From positions 1-64,000 of IMG/VR virus record IMGVR_UViG_3300034072_001021: a stretch of DNA of 64,000 bases, one strand, 5' to 3'. Of the stretch, positions 57,437-64,000 are shown piece by piece (position 1 is the stretch's first letter; each line of letters starts with the position of its first letter). A model generated the notes under the pieces. The model saw only the letters and a program-made list of their open reading frames with translations. It searched no databases and was not told the DNA's origin. The DNA is from a virus. Both the position numbers and the translations under genes were made by a program.

Positions 57437-57841
57437 ATGACGACCCAGTCGACTGCGGCTAAGAAGCCGGCAGCCAAGAAACCAGCTGCGAAGAAACCCG
57501 TTGCCAAGAAACCGGTCGCTTCCATCAAAGTACCGACCACCGCGTCGGCAAAAGCCGCTCCAGTAAAGAAGGCTGCTGCTGCCAAGCCGGTGGCTAAGAA
57601 GCCTGCTGTGAAGAAGACCTCGCCGGCCAAGGTGAAAGGCCCGGCTCCGTTCAGCCTCCTGTCGGAAGAGATCGAGAAGTTGGCCAAGTCCATCGTCGAA
57701 GCCGAGGGTCGTACCGAGACCCTGGGCGGTCGCATCACCAAGGCTCAGAAAGAAGTCCTGGCTAAAGAAGCCAAGCGTCTCGGTGTCAAGCCCGCTCAAC
57801 TGTCGGCTGCCATCGTGATCGCGTATCTGTCGCGCCTGTGA
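57437..57841 (+). CDS. Histone H1-like basic DNA-binding protein
   Basis: 134 residues. Residues 5-70 are a Lys/Ala/Pro tail with repeats of the AAKKPAAKKPVAKKP kind, as in eukaryotic H1 tails and bacterial HctB/AlgP-type proteins. Residues 72-134 form a compact helical domain (FSLLSEEIEKLAKSIVEAEG, then RITKAQKEVLAKEAKRLGVK). The tail would bind DNA without sequence preference; the domain may dimerise. The codons are strongly C-ending and the gene has its own leader and perfect hairpin, so it is probably abundant. It might coat phage DNA in the cell or in the capsid. Start ATG 57437 follows AAAGGAAC; ATG 57392 is less likely. Confidence 0.8.
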   Translation: MTTQSTAAKKPAAKKPAAKKPVAKKPVASIKVPTTASAKAAPVKKAAAAKPVAKKPAVKKTSPAKVKGPAPFSLLSEEIEKLAKSIVEAEGRTETLGGRITKAQKEVLAKEAKRLGVKPAQLSAAIVIAYLSRL

Positions 57842-57850
57842 TAGTGCCTG

Positions 57851-57880
57851 TAGAGAGCCGTCCATATGGACGGCTCTCTA
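57851..57880 (+). terminator. Hairpin terminator, 30-bp perfect palindrome
   Basis: 13-bp arms TAGAGAGCCGTCC/GGACGGCTCTCTA around ATAT; the whole 30 bases are self-complementary. Confidence 0.7.
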
Positions 57881-57921
57881 TGCCGCTTTACTATGAGTAA
57901 ATCCATTAAGGAGTATTCCAC

Positions 57922-58434
57922 ATGGGTGGGATTTTTAGCGCACTGGGATTGAAAGCCAAGATCGCAGTGCTGATCGTTATTGCTGCCATTGTGGGCGGGT
58001 TGATCTTCTGGGTGAATTGGTCTGCAGGCAAGATTGCAGAAGTCACTCAGCTGAATGAAACCATCACGCAGCAGAAGAAAACCATCGAAGATCTCCGTAA
58101 GGAAATCAAAGACTACACCACGCGTAAAGAGGAATTGGACGTTGGGTTCAAAGAGATCGAAGACAGTCAAATCGATCTTCTCTGTGCTGCACGTGGCAAT
58201 TCAACCATCACGATTCCTGTCAAAGTACCGACCATCGTAGAAGTGGTCAAGTACGTCGACCGCAACACAGGCTGCCCGACTACTGATAAGGAAAAGACAG
58301 AACCCTACGATCCGAATGTATCAGTACTTCGTCCGACCAATGAGGCCATCTCACTCCAGACGCTGAACAACTCCTGGAAGGCTTACTGCCTGGCGACGAA
58401 CAACGAGGAAAAATCATGCGAACCCTTCCGATGA
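57922..58434 (+). CDS. Probable i-spanin (Rz-like)
   Basis: 170 residues with an N-terminal membrane helix at about 14-32 (AVLIVIAAIVGGLIFWVNW) and a periplasmic coiled coil (about 45-75: LNETITQQKKTIEDLRKEIK). The C-terminal half is an extended domain with three cysteines. The topology, coil and partner fit the inner-membrane member of a spanin pair, which joins inner and outer membranes at lysis. The next gene is a lipoprotein whose start overlaps this one by 19 bases, the standard Rz/Rz1 layout. No sequence identity to a particular Rz is claimed. Confidence 0.75.
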   Translation: MGGIFSALGLKAKIAVLIVIAAIVGGLIFWVNWSAGKIAEVTQLNETITQQKKTIEDLRKEIKDYTTRKEELDVGFKEIEDSQIDLLCAARGNSTITIPVKVPTIVEVVKYVDRNTGCPTTDKEKTEPYDPNVSVLRPTNEAISLQTLNNSWKAYCLATNNEEKSCEPFR

Positions 58435-58703
58435 CCGGTAAACCTGGTCGACCCTACCAAGATCTGGCAATCATTCTCATCCTGGTGGCAATTTTGTTCC
58501 TGCCCGGATGTGCTAACAAAGATTACCAGATGGTGCCTGAGTGCGAAGTAGCGGCTCCGCCAGATCCAGATCGATTTATCAAAGCTGGTGTGGATGAGCG
58601 ATTGGTGTTGATGACCAACTCCTATATCAAAGCATCCAAGTACGTGGGCGAGTGCAATAACCGTATCAAAGTGGTCAATGCTGCCAATAAATCAGCTGAA
58701 TAA
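58416..58703 (+). CDS. Probable o-spanin lipoprotein (Rz1-like)
   Basis: 95 residues. A basic N-terminus, then a hydrophobic signal (DLAIILILVAILFLPGC) with lipobox LPGC and lipid-attachment Cys near 33, followed by Ala-Asn and a Pro-containing mature part (CEVAAPPDPDRF). Signal peptidase II would release an outer-membrane lipoprotein, which pairs with the upstream i-spanin to fuse the membranes in the last step of lysis. Start ATG 58416 has GAGGAAAA upstream. Confidence 0.8.
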   Translation: MRTLPMTGKPGRPYQDLAIILILVAILFLPGCANKDYQMVPECEVAAPPDPDRFIKAGVDERLVLMTNSYIKASKYVGECNNRIKVVNAANKSAE

Positions 58704-58730
58704 TAGAGGGAGGCTCAGGCCTCCCTCTAT
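58703..58730 (+). terminator. Hairpin terminator
   Basis: 12-bp stem ATAGAGGGAGGC/GCCTCCCTCTAT with loop TCAG, near-identical to 59429-59458. Confidence 0.65.
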
Positions 58731-58767
58731 GCTCGAATCCTATGTAACTATCTAAAGGATCACTTCC

Positions 58768-59427
58768 ATGAGCATTCGTAACACAATGGCTGCTGCAGAG
58801 CAGCGTAAACGACCAACTCTTCCTGAGGGGTTCGTTGGAGAGATTTCCTTTTCTGCGTTCATAGATCAGAATAGCTTAGAAACCCTTTCTGGATTTAATA
58901 CTGTGGCAACTGGCACCAGTCAAATTAACACTGGTTCCAATGCATGGCTTAAATTCAATATTGGTGGCAAAGAACTTTACGTTGCGAAGAAACCAATCCG
59001 GGCCGCCGTTAATGGAGAGAAGCTACAGTCAATCGGAGTTATTGACGGGGCCAAAATAATCACATTTGCTGGCAAACAGTACAAGATGCGTCTGCTAACT
59101 GGTACTGACAACATCTCTGACAATCCGCCTGCCCCAAACACTGCTCCTGGTGGAGAATGGGATTCTATCCTTGTTAGAGTACATGAGAGTCATCCGGCGG
59201 CTACACGCTGGGCAAGTTATTCGAGTGCTGATCTAGGGATGTTTAACGCAAACGGATCTAACGGGGTCGTTTGTATTTGTCAGGGCAAGTACGTTAGTGC
59301 CAACGGAATCACTACCGGTCGCTTCTGTAGGGGTTATCCAGATCCTGTAAGAGGAGTGTGGTATCTCCCGTACGGCGATGTCGGGAATGGTAACTACGGT
59401 TGGCGTCCTGTGTTGGAACGTATCTAA
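58768..59427 (+). CDS. Tail fibre/adhesin-like protein with C-terminal WRPVLE motif
   Basis: 219 residues. The C-terminus (GYPDPVRGVWYLPYGDVGNGNYGWRPVLE) carries the terminal WRPVLE seen in many phage tail receptor-binding domains, where it closes a beta-rich tip. The centre has GGEWDSILVRVHESHPAATR and NGVVCICQGKY. It is probably a receptor-binding or tail-tip domain, apart from the other adhesins. Alone between two nearly identical hairpins. Confidence 0.72.
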   Translation: MSIRNTMAAAEQRKRPTLPEGFVGEISFSAFIDQNSLETLSGFNTVATGTSQINTGSNAWLKFNIGGKELYVAKKPIRAAVNGEKLQSIGVIDGAKIITFAGKQYKMRLLTGTDNISDNPPAPNTAPGGEWDSILVRVHESHPAATRWASYSSADLGMFNANGSNGVVCICQGKYVSANGITTGRFCRGYPDPVRGVWYLPYGDVGNGNYGWRPVLERI

Positions 59428-59428
59428 T

Positions 59429-59458
59429 CATAGAGGGAGGCCAGAGCCTCCCTCTATG
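59429..59458 (+). terminator. Hairpin terminator
   Basis: 13-bp stem CATAGAGGGAGGC/GCCTCCCTCTATG with loop CAGA. Confidence 0.65.
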
Positions 59459-59459
59459 C

Positions 59460-59540
59460 CGAGTCGATTCCAATTTATTTTGACAATACATAGTGTCGGT
59501 GAATGGGAAGAAGAGTCTTCCTTTAACCAGTCCTCTGGAG
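59460..59540 (+). promoter_or_regulatory. Promoter and leader, copy 2 of a duplicated element
   Basis: GAGTCGATTCCAATTTATTTTGA then CAATACATAGTG (59484-59495) and the leader hairpin GGAAGA-AGAG-TCTTCC (59506-59521), then TTTAACC. Same order and spacing as 54885-54960. Confidence 0.6.
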
Positions 59541-59546
59541 GACATC

Positions 59547-59720
59547 ATGAGTATCGATCCGAAGAATGCAATCATTGCTGGATTGGGCGCCTGCCTTATC
59601 GTAGGCGGTTACCTGATCTACAATCGCAGTAAAGAGAATGACAAGAAGATGAAGGAGATGCAAGAGCGCGTCCAATCCCTCATCAAAGACGTACCTGAGA
59701 TCGTCAAACCGTCTCGTTAA
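59547..59720 (+). CDS. Tiny N-terminally anchored membrane protein
   Basis: 57 residues from ATG 59547 (GGAGG before it). Membrane helix at 9-24 (AIIAGLGACLIVGGYLIY) then a basic, helical tail (KENDKKMKEMQERVQSLIKD). Its upstream region is the second copy of the 54.9-kb leader, which also drives a tiny membrane protein. Layout similar to the start of the 55153 protein. Confidence 0.68.
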   Translation: MSIDPKNAIIAGLGACLIVGGYLIYNRSKENDKKMKEMQERVQSLIKDVPEIVKPSR

Positions 59721-59757
59721 GCAATACCCTAACCTAGCCCTAAGGAGGGCAAACATC

Positions 59758-59970
59758 ATGTTGTACAATAATGCCCTCTCTAAGAAGGTAGCTGAAAAAC
59801 GAGCCAGTATCGATGAGATGCTGGCTCCCCTTTATGCCGAAGCAGAATACCTGCTGGTAACCATTGAGGCTGACAAGAAAGAAGGTCTGGAAGTTAGCCT
59901 CCAGGACGAGCGTCACTACAGGATCGATGAACTGATGGATCAGATCAGCGACCTGATTAACCAGATCTAA
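59758..59970 (+). CDS. Small helical coiled-coil protein
   Basis: 70 residues, nearly all charged helix (AEKRASIDEMLAPLYAEAEY; RYRIDELMDQISDLINQI-like end). Probably a coiled-coil dimer. Strong site AAGGAGGGC. No family recognised. Confidence 0.68.
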   Translation: MLYNNALSKKVAEKRASIDEMLAPLYAEAEYLLVTIEADKKEGLEVSLQDERHYRIDELMDQISDLINQI

Positions 59971-59980
59971 GGAGATCACA

Positions 59981-60526
59981 ATGGGAATATCTGATTGGCT
60001 TGAAGACTATCATCCAGAGCGTCTGTCTATTGAAGAAGCTCTGGATATGGCCGGTGCAGCATATACTGGAATGTGGGCGTTGTCAGACAACCCCATTATT
60101 CCTAAGAAGCTACCACCCATGCCGAAACACTACGAAAAACTACTTGAGGAGTGTGATAAACGCGAACCTCAGATAGTGGGTAAATTCCGTAGTTTTGTTT
60201 CATGGCAGGAAGTCTTCAATCTAGTTGTTTCCATTAGCTACACGGACTACCGGAAAGCTTTCCAGAGAGCCCACAACTCGTTTGGTTACAATAACCTCGT
60301 AAACGTGGTTTCTTGCCACACTGGTGGAATCATCATCTCTACCATTCACGGACATCGAGAGATCGTGCGTGCTGAATTCGATGACGTGAGCAATTACCTT
60401 CTGATGATGGACGGTAGGAAGGTACGGGTCATTGATGGTGACGATGGCATTGAGCGTTTCTTCACTGTCCATGTTTCAGCTGACAGCAAAATCGTTGTCA
60501 TCAGCATCAGTCCTTTTAAAGACTGA
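59981..60526 (+). CDS. Unknown protein
   Basis: 181 residues with AAGGAG. Helical start (DWLEDYHPERLSIEEALDMA), then a beta-rich C-terminal half (NVVSCHTGGIIISTIHGHRE). The AT-rich codons differ from those of the genes on either side. No recognised domain. Confidence 0.72.
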   Translation: MGISDWLEDYHPERLSIEEALDMAGAAYTGMWALSDNPIIPKKLPPMPKHYEKLLEECDKREPQIVGKFRSFVSWQEVFNLVVSISYTDYRKAFQRAHNSFGYNNLVNVVSCHTGGIIISTIHGHREIVRAEFDDVSNYLLMMDGRKVRVIDGDDGIERFFTVHVSADSKIVVISISPFKD

Positions 60527-60553
60527 CCATTAACCACGACCTAAGGAGGTCAC

Positions 60554-61027
60554 ATGAAACTCAAATTCACTGACATCGAACATTTCGAAGAGATTCGAAA
60601 TGGTGCGGTTGCATACATGGAAGATGGTTTTCCAGAATGCGATCTGCGCATGGTTCCCATCGTAGCTGCTCTCAATGCCTGTGAATCCGTTGCGGTTCGT
60701 TGGTGTTGTGAGGGTCATCCGACTGGGACCTCTGAGAAGGATCACTTCTACGTAGCCATGGCAATCAAAGACCAGGTAGGTCTTGAATACGTGGTCGCCA
60801 TTTACGAGAAAGCGGTTGAGATCCTTTCCAAGAAATGGAATGACTACTTCATTGAGCTGAATACAGGTCATCTGTATTTCGATGATACGTCGTTGTGGCG
60901 TCGTTGGTGTATCGAAGGGTACATTGACACTGACGATAAGGAACCATATATCTCCAGTCTGGAGGAAGCCTGTCGTCTGGTGTCTGAAGAGCACCGTTAC
61001 GCTGAAAAGTCGTTCTCCCTAGCTTGA
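60554..61027 (+). CDS. Unknown protein with WCCEGH motif
   Basis: 157 residues behind AAGGAGG. Contains VAVRWCCEGHPTGTSEKDHF near 48-67, with a Cys-Cys-x2-His cluster that could bind metal or lie in an active site; the second half has WRRWCIEGYID. The pattern of aromatic residues and cysteines is distinctive, but no family was recognised. Confidence 0.72.
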   Translation: MKLKFTDIEHFEEIRNGAVAYMEDGFPECDLRMVPIVAALNACESVAVRWCCEGHPTGTSEKDHFYVAMAIKDQVGLEYVVAIYEKAVEILSKKWNDYFIELNTGHLYFDDTSLWRRWCIEGYIDTDDKEPYISSLEEACRLVSEEHRYAEKSFSLA

Positions 61028-61065
61028 TCTGCAATACCCCTACCCAACTGCTTAAGGAGCAGAGC

Positions 61066-61707
61066 ATGTCGTATACTTTCGTCACCAACAACAACAAACT
61101 GGAAGAAGCTCGCAGCAACACCACCGAGCCCTTCAAGAACCTGTTCATCACCAAGATGGATAACGACGAAATCGGTTACGAAGTACAAGGTGACGTCATT
61201 GTCATCAAGTACGAGATGGTAGATGACGAGCGTTTCGTCATCCGTTCCAATCAGACCTACGAAGAGAACGGGTACATCACCCCGCTCCCTTCTCTGTTTG
61301 GGATGGCTGCTAAACTCCATGGTTGCAAGACTATGGTGATCGGTTCTTCTAAGTTCGCCATTGATGTAGCGGTGAACTCTGAGGAGTCTGAGTATGTAGC
61401 TGCTCGTGCTAAGGTCGGTTACGTCGAGTACCACCAATCGAACGGCGTTGTGTTCGAACTGGTTGGTAATCGCTACGTCGCCGTATCGAACAACATGATC
61501 AAGGCTATCCGTGATTCTTACGTAGCCAAAGGTCTGCACGGGATGATTCCCGAGAAGTACATGGTTCGCTTCCAAGTGGGTGACCGTTTCGTTTACAGTC
61601 ATCTGGCTAACGCATACCGCGATCCGCTGGTGGCACATTCCTTTAACCGTGAGATCCCGGAGAAACTCTGGGAGGATCTCAAAATGACCCTGTCGGGTCT
61701 GGAGTAA
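61066..61707 (+). CDS. Unknown protein
   Basis: 213 residues from ATG 61066 (AAGGAGC). Mixed alpha/beta; strand pairs near 35-60 (IGYEVQGDVIVIKYEMVDDE) and 120-150. The C-terminus is helical. Codon use is moderately C-ending. No catalytic motif recognised. Confidence 0.74.
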   Translation: MSYTFVTNNNKLEEARSNTTEPFKNLFITKMDNDEIGYEVQGDVIVIKYEMVDDERFVIRSNQTYEENGYITPLPSLFGMAAKLHGCKTMVIGSSKFAIDVAVNSEESEYVAARAKVGYVEYHQSNGVVFELVGNRYVAVSNNMIKAIRDSYVAKGLHGMIPEKYMVRFQVGDRFVYSHLANAYRDPLVAHSFNREIPEKLWEDLKMTLSGLE

Positions 61708-61711
61708 CATC

Positions 61712-62014
61712 ATGTCGCAAGTAAACGTGTATCACCAAGAAGAAGGCCTGGTCTTCCGCAAGATCACTGCCGAGTCTGGCATCAGTTACATCGCTGTAGA
61801 CCTCGCCGATATCGGCGACGACAAGAGTGACCTGCTGGTACGTCACGGTGACCCTGAGAAGGGTTACTGTGGCTACTATCCGGTCAAGTTGCTGTACGCC
61901 GATCGTGGTGTGCGTCAACGTGCCGCTATCAAAGCTCGTAAACGCGCTCCCGGTGAGTATTGGGTGCGTCGTCAGCGTCAGGCTCTTGAAGAGTCTGGCT
62001 TCAAATACAACTGA
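61712..62014 (+). CDS. Small basic-ended unknown protein
   Basis: 100 residues. A beta-rich first half (GISYIAVDLADIGDDKSDLL) and an Arg-rich helical end (RGVRQRAAIKARKRAPGEYW). The charge at the end suggests nucleic-acid contact. It starts four bases after the previous stop. Confidence 0.7.
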   Translation: MSQVNVYHQEEGLVFRKITAESGISYIAVDLADIGDDKSDLLVRHGDPEKGYCGYYPVKLLYADRGVRQRAAIKARKRAPGEYWVRRQRQALEESGFKYN

Positions 62015-62024
62015 GGTATCAACG

Positions 62025-62237
62025 ATGTCCGAAGCACACATTGAAGCAATGGAAGTCCTCAAACGTAAGAAGCAAGAGTACCGTGCTACGCGTCAAGGAG
62101 TCCATCAATCCTCTGGCAGAACAACGGTGCATAATCCCAATGCAGTGGCCGAGTGTCAGCTCCTGCTTCTGGAGATCACCTATCTGGAAAGTCGGATACT
62201 CTCCTTGTCCAACATGGACTTGGACTTCATAGTCTGA
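62025..62237 (+). CDS. Small helical unknown protein
   Basis: 70 residues from ATG 62025; the longer frame upstream overlaps the preceding gene in another phase and is unlikely. Two helices (IEAMEVLKRKKQEYRATRQG; ECQLLLLEITYLESRILSL). Last + gene before the convergent helicase. Confidence 0.65.
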   Translation: MSEAHIEAMEVLKRKKQEYRATRQGVHQSSGRTTVHNPNAVAECQLLLLEITYLESRILSLSNMDLDFIV

Positions 62238-62244
62238 CACGGCA

Positions 62245-62272
62245 TAGAGAGGAGCCCTAGGGCTCCCCTCTA
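62245..62272. terminator. Bidirectional terminator
   Basis: 13-bp stem TAGAGAGGAGCCC/GGGCTCCCCTCTA (one mismatch) with a 2-base centre, then GCTATTTCTTTTTTTG on +; it lies between convergent genes. Confidence 0.7.
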
Positions 62273-62289
62273 GCTATTTCTTTTTTTGT

Positions 62290-63999
62290 TTAGAACAGCA
62301 CGCTTCCTGCAGCTGCCAGCAACTCACCCACTCCAATCACAGCGCCTTTGGCAACCTTGCCAGCAACACTCCCAACGGTCTTGACCGCATCGGTCAATGC
62401 ACCCTCCATCCCCTCATCAGCAGAAAGATCCACTGCATCCTCAGGCATCATCTCACGCAACTGATCAATGAACTTCTCACCATCATCCAATGTGGCAGAG
62501 GGGTTCTCAATCAGGTTCTCAAGAGATGTCTCCAAATCGTCCGGAGTCTTGACGCCCAGGATTGCAGCGACCTGTTCTTTAGACCATTGCAGAATGTCTT
62601 TGGAGCGAGTCGATACGTTGGGCTCTTCGCCTGTATCGAGGAATACGTCAAACACATCGCAGCGATGTACCTGACCTACCCGATCAACACGAGCGATGGT
62701 CTGAGTCCGTTCGTAGTCACGGAATGGCGAGTTAGTGAAGACCAGGGTGTTGGCCATCACCAAGGGCATTGCTGTCGACAACGACTTGAAGGTAGCGATC
62801 AGGGGGTTGATATCCTCACTCTCACCAAACTTCTTGATGATTGCTGGGAGATCTTTGTTGGTTTCACCATAGACCAGAATCGGCTTGTAGCCTGCTTCAG
62901 TCAACAGACGATCCAGTTCCTTGACCACTTCAACGTAGCTGGTGAAGATGACAGTCTTGCTCTTGGCATTGTCAATGATCCGATCCAGCGGAATCTTCGG
63001 CAGCATGTCCAGATGACACTGGATACGCATCTTGCCCAGAACCTGACTCAGCGCTTCGCCCATGACCTTGAGATCGACGTACTTGATGATCGCACGGACA
63101 TTCAAGAACGGTTTCCGGTAACGGTCTGGGAGAGAAGGTACGATGGTCTTCAGCTCGTAGCGATTACAGAACATCACCATATCCTTCATGGTGACTGGAT
63201 CATAACCCTTACGGATCTGCTTGATGTAGCCAGTGTAAAGGTTGAAGTCTTGGACACCTCGACCACTCAGTGACTTGGCATGAAGTTCCATGCAGGTCGC
63301 GTAGAGCTTTTCATACTCCGGCATTCCCTTACGGTAGAACTCCAGACGTTCTTTGATGAACGCCCCCATCTTGTCACGGACGCTGGCCAGCGTGTAGTCC
63401 TTACCATTGGAGATCGAGATCTTCTCCTCGTGGTAATCCACACCGGGTGTTTCGACTTCCTCTTTCAGTACCTTAAAGGAAACGATACCGATACGGTTAG
63501 CCAGAATCTCGTTGGCGCGCTTGGCTTCTTTGCCGAAGATCTTCTTGAACGCCATCTTGACTTCTGGTGTGAAGTCATTACAGATCGTGGTCAGGAGTGT
63601 GATTGCTTCGGAGCCAATGGCCTTGAACGGTGTACCGGAAGCATGGACGGTGTCGCGGGAATTCAGAACCTTGATCAGCTCGATGAGGAACGATGTACGG
63701 CCTGACTCTTCGTTGAAATTGTGCGACTCGTCGATCCCGGTGTACACCTTACCGAAGTTACCCGAATTGCGCTTGGCGAACTCAAGGAATTTCTCGAGGT
63801 AGTCGAAGTGGACAATGTAGTACTTCTTACCTGGAACAGGATCGGTACCACTCAGGCTGTGCCAGTAATCCACAGGACCTGACTTGAACAGGGTGTTGGC
63901 TGTCTTGACCCAGACATCGATGACCGAGTTCTTCGGCACGATGAACACGTTGGTATCTACACCGAGACAATGTCCCAACGCATAGTTGGTGATCGTCTT
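62290..63999 (-). CDS. SNF2-type helicase/translocase (partial at window edge)
   Basis: At least 570 residues; the frame has no start before the window ends, so the N-terminus is missing. At the edge it reads KTITNYALGHC, the end of motif I (GxGKT). Motif II is DESH in YTGIDESHNF; motif III is SGTPFKA; then a helical insert with a large charged middle; and the second RecA lobe with KTVIFTSYVEVVKELDRL, LIATFKSLSTAMPLVMANTL and motif VI YERTQTIARVDRVGQVHRC, the Q-x3-R-x2-R-x-GQ arrangement of SNF2 proteins. The last 40 residues (SVAGKVAKGAVIGVGELLAA) are a hydrophobic/Gly tail. It would move along DNA to remodel bound proteins or branched DNA. Transcribed against the preceding genes. Confidence 0.9.
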   Translation of the reverse strand, partial: KTITNYALGHCLGVDTNVFIVPKNSVIDVWVKTANTLFKSGPVDYWHSLSGTDPVPGKKYYIVHFDYLEKFLEFAKRNSGNFGKVYTGIDESHNFNEESGRTSFLIELIKVLNSRDTVHASGTPFKAIGSEAITLLTTICNDFTPEVKMAFKKIFGKEAKRANEILANRIGIVSFKVLKEEVETPGVDYHEEKISISNGKDYTLASVRDKMGAFIKERLEFYRKGMPEYEKLYATCMELHAKSLSGRGVQDFNLYTGYIKQIRKGYDPVTMKDMVMFCNRYELKTIVPSLPDRYRKPFLNVRAIIKYVDLKVMGEALSQVLGKMRIQCHLDMLPKIPLDRIIDNAKSKTVIFTSYVEVVKELDRLLTEAGYKPILVYGETNKDLPAIIKKFGESEDINPLIATFKSLSTAMPLVMANTLVFTNSPFRDYERTQTIARVDRVGQVHRCDVFDVFLDTGEEPNVSTRSKDILQWSKEQVAAILGVKTPDDLETSLENLIENPSATLDDGEKFIDQLREMMPEDAVDLSADEGMEGALTDAVKTVGSVAGKVAKGAVIGVGELLAAAGSVLF

Positions 64000-64000
64000 A

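Noticed and set aside
1-64000. tRNA genes
   Set aside because: Gaps between genes are short and were scanned for T-arm and acceptor patterns; none formed a cloverleaf, including the 35777 element, whose 9-bp outer stem and inner hairpins do not fit a tRNA.
1-64000. CRISPR array or IS element
   Set aside because: No regularly spaced direct repeats and no transposase were seen; the recurrent sequences are terminator hairpins or fibre repeats.

Overview
The window looks like an internal piece of a large ('jumbo'-type) tailed-phage genome with roughly balanced base composition. About a hundred tightly packed genes are almost all on the + strand. Stop and start codons often overlap (ATGA, TAATG), ribosome-binding sites are strong, and most genes are short and unrecognised. 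They are grouped into short transcription units closed by GC-rich hairpins. No bacterial housekeeping operon, rRNA, tRNA or CRISPR array was seen. The host is probably a Gammaproteobacterium; Pseudomonas is a guess from general resemblance, not shown by any sequence here. Phage hallmarks are tail fibres, an S74 fibre chaperone, tail-fibre assembly proteins, a spanin pair, two DUF1353 proteins, a phage-type thymidylate synthase with a group I intron, and an NAD-dependent DNA ligase.

Layout. 1-22740 holds small unknown genes interleaved with nucleotide metabolism: thymidylate kinase, thymidylate synthase split by a td-like group I intron that encodes a GIY-YIG homing endonuclease, an HD-domain hydrolase, a BCS1-like AAA ATPase and a GNAT acetyltransferase. 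22860-36951 is a large adhesin region: an S74 fibre, a glycine-rich gp38-like adhesin, LamG/concanavalin-like proteins (one on the minus strand), collagen-like repeat fibres and two assembly-protein paralogues. 37013-43219 carries a degenerate GIY-YIG protein, LigA and a DHFR-like protein. 43307-44494 is a third fibre with the same N-terminal anchor. 44588-49944 holds a Nudix hydrolase and two genes with a strong high-expression codon signature (619 aa, and a 383 aa Nudix-like protein). 50028-53144 has an AAA+ ATPase followed by a proteasome/HslV-like Ntn hydrolase, a likely inactive paralogue and a protein with a broken P-loop. About 53190-54130 contains no convincing gene but is dense with RNA helices and is interpreted as a giant structured non-coding RNA. 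54168-62237 contains small membrane proteins, a histone H1-like protein, the Rz/Rz1-type spanin pair, a tail adhesin and small unknown proteins. The window ends inside a minus-strand SNF2-type helicase.

Regulation. Many units end in a hairpin and are followed within tens of bases by an AT-rich segment. Four of these segments share the exact 9-mer ATACATTAT and two share CAATACATAGTG. They are proposed as phage promoters, several followed by a small leader hairpin. Two leaders (about 54880-54960 and 59458-59547) are near-duplicates, each driving a tiny membrane protein. A compact RNA with two mutually exclusive folds sits just before a strong terminator at 35777-35917.

The best candidates for something undescribed are the ~0.92 kb ornate RNA, the HslV-like Ntn pair next to an AAA+ ATPase, the td-like intron at a shifted position in thyA, and the 35.8 kb RNA switch. 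All assignments were made by eye; no alignment or folding program was run.
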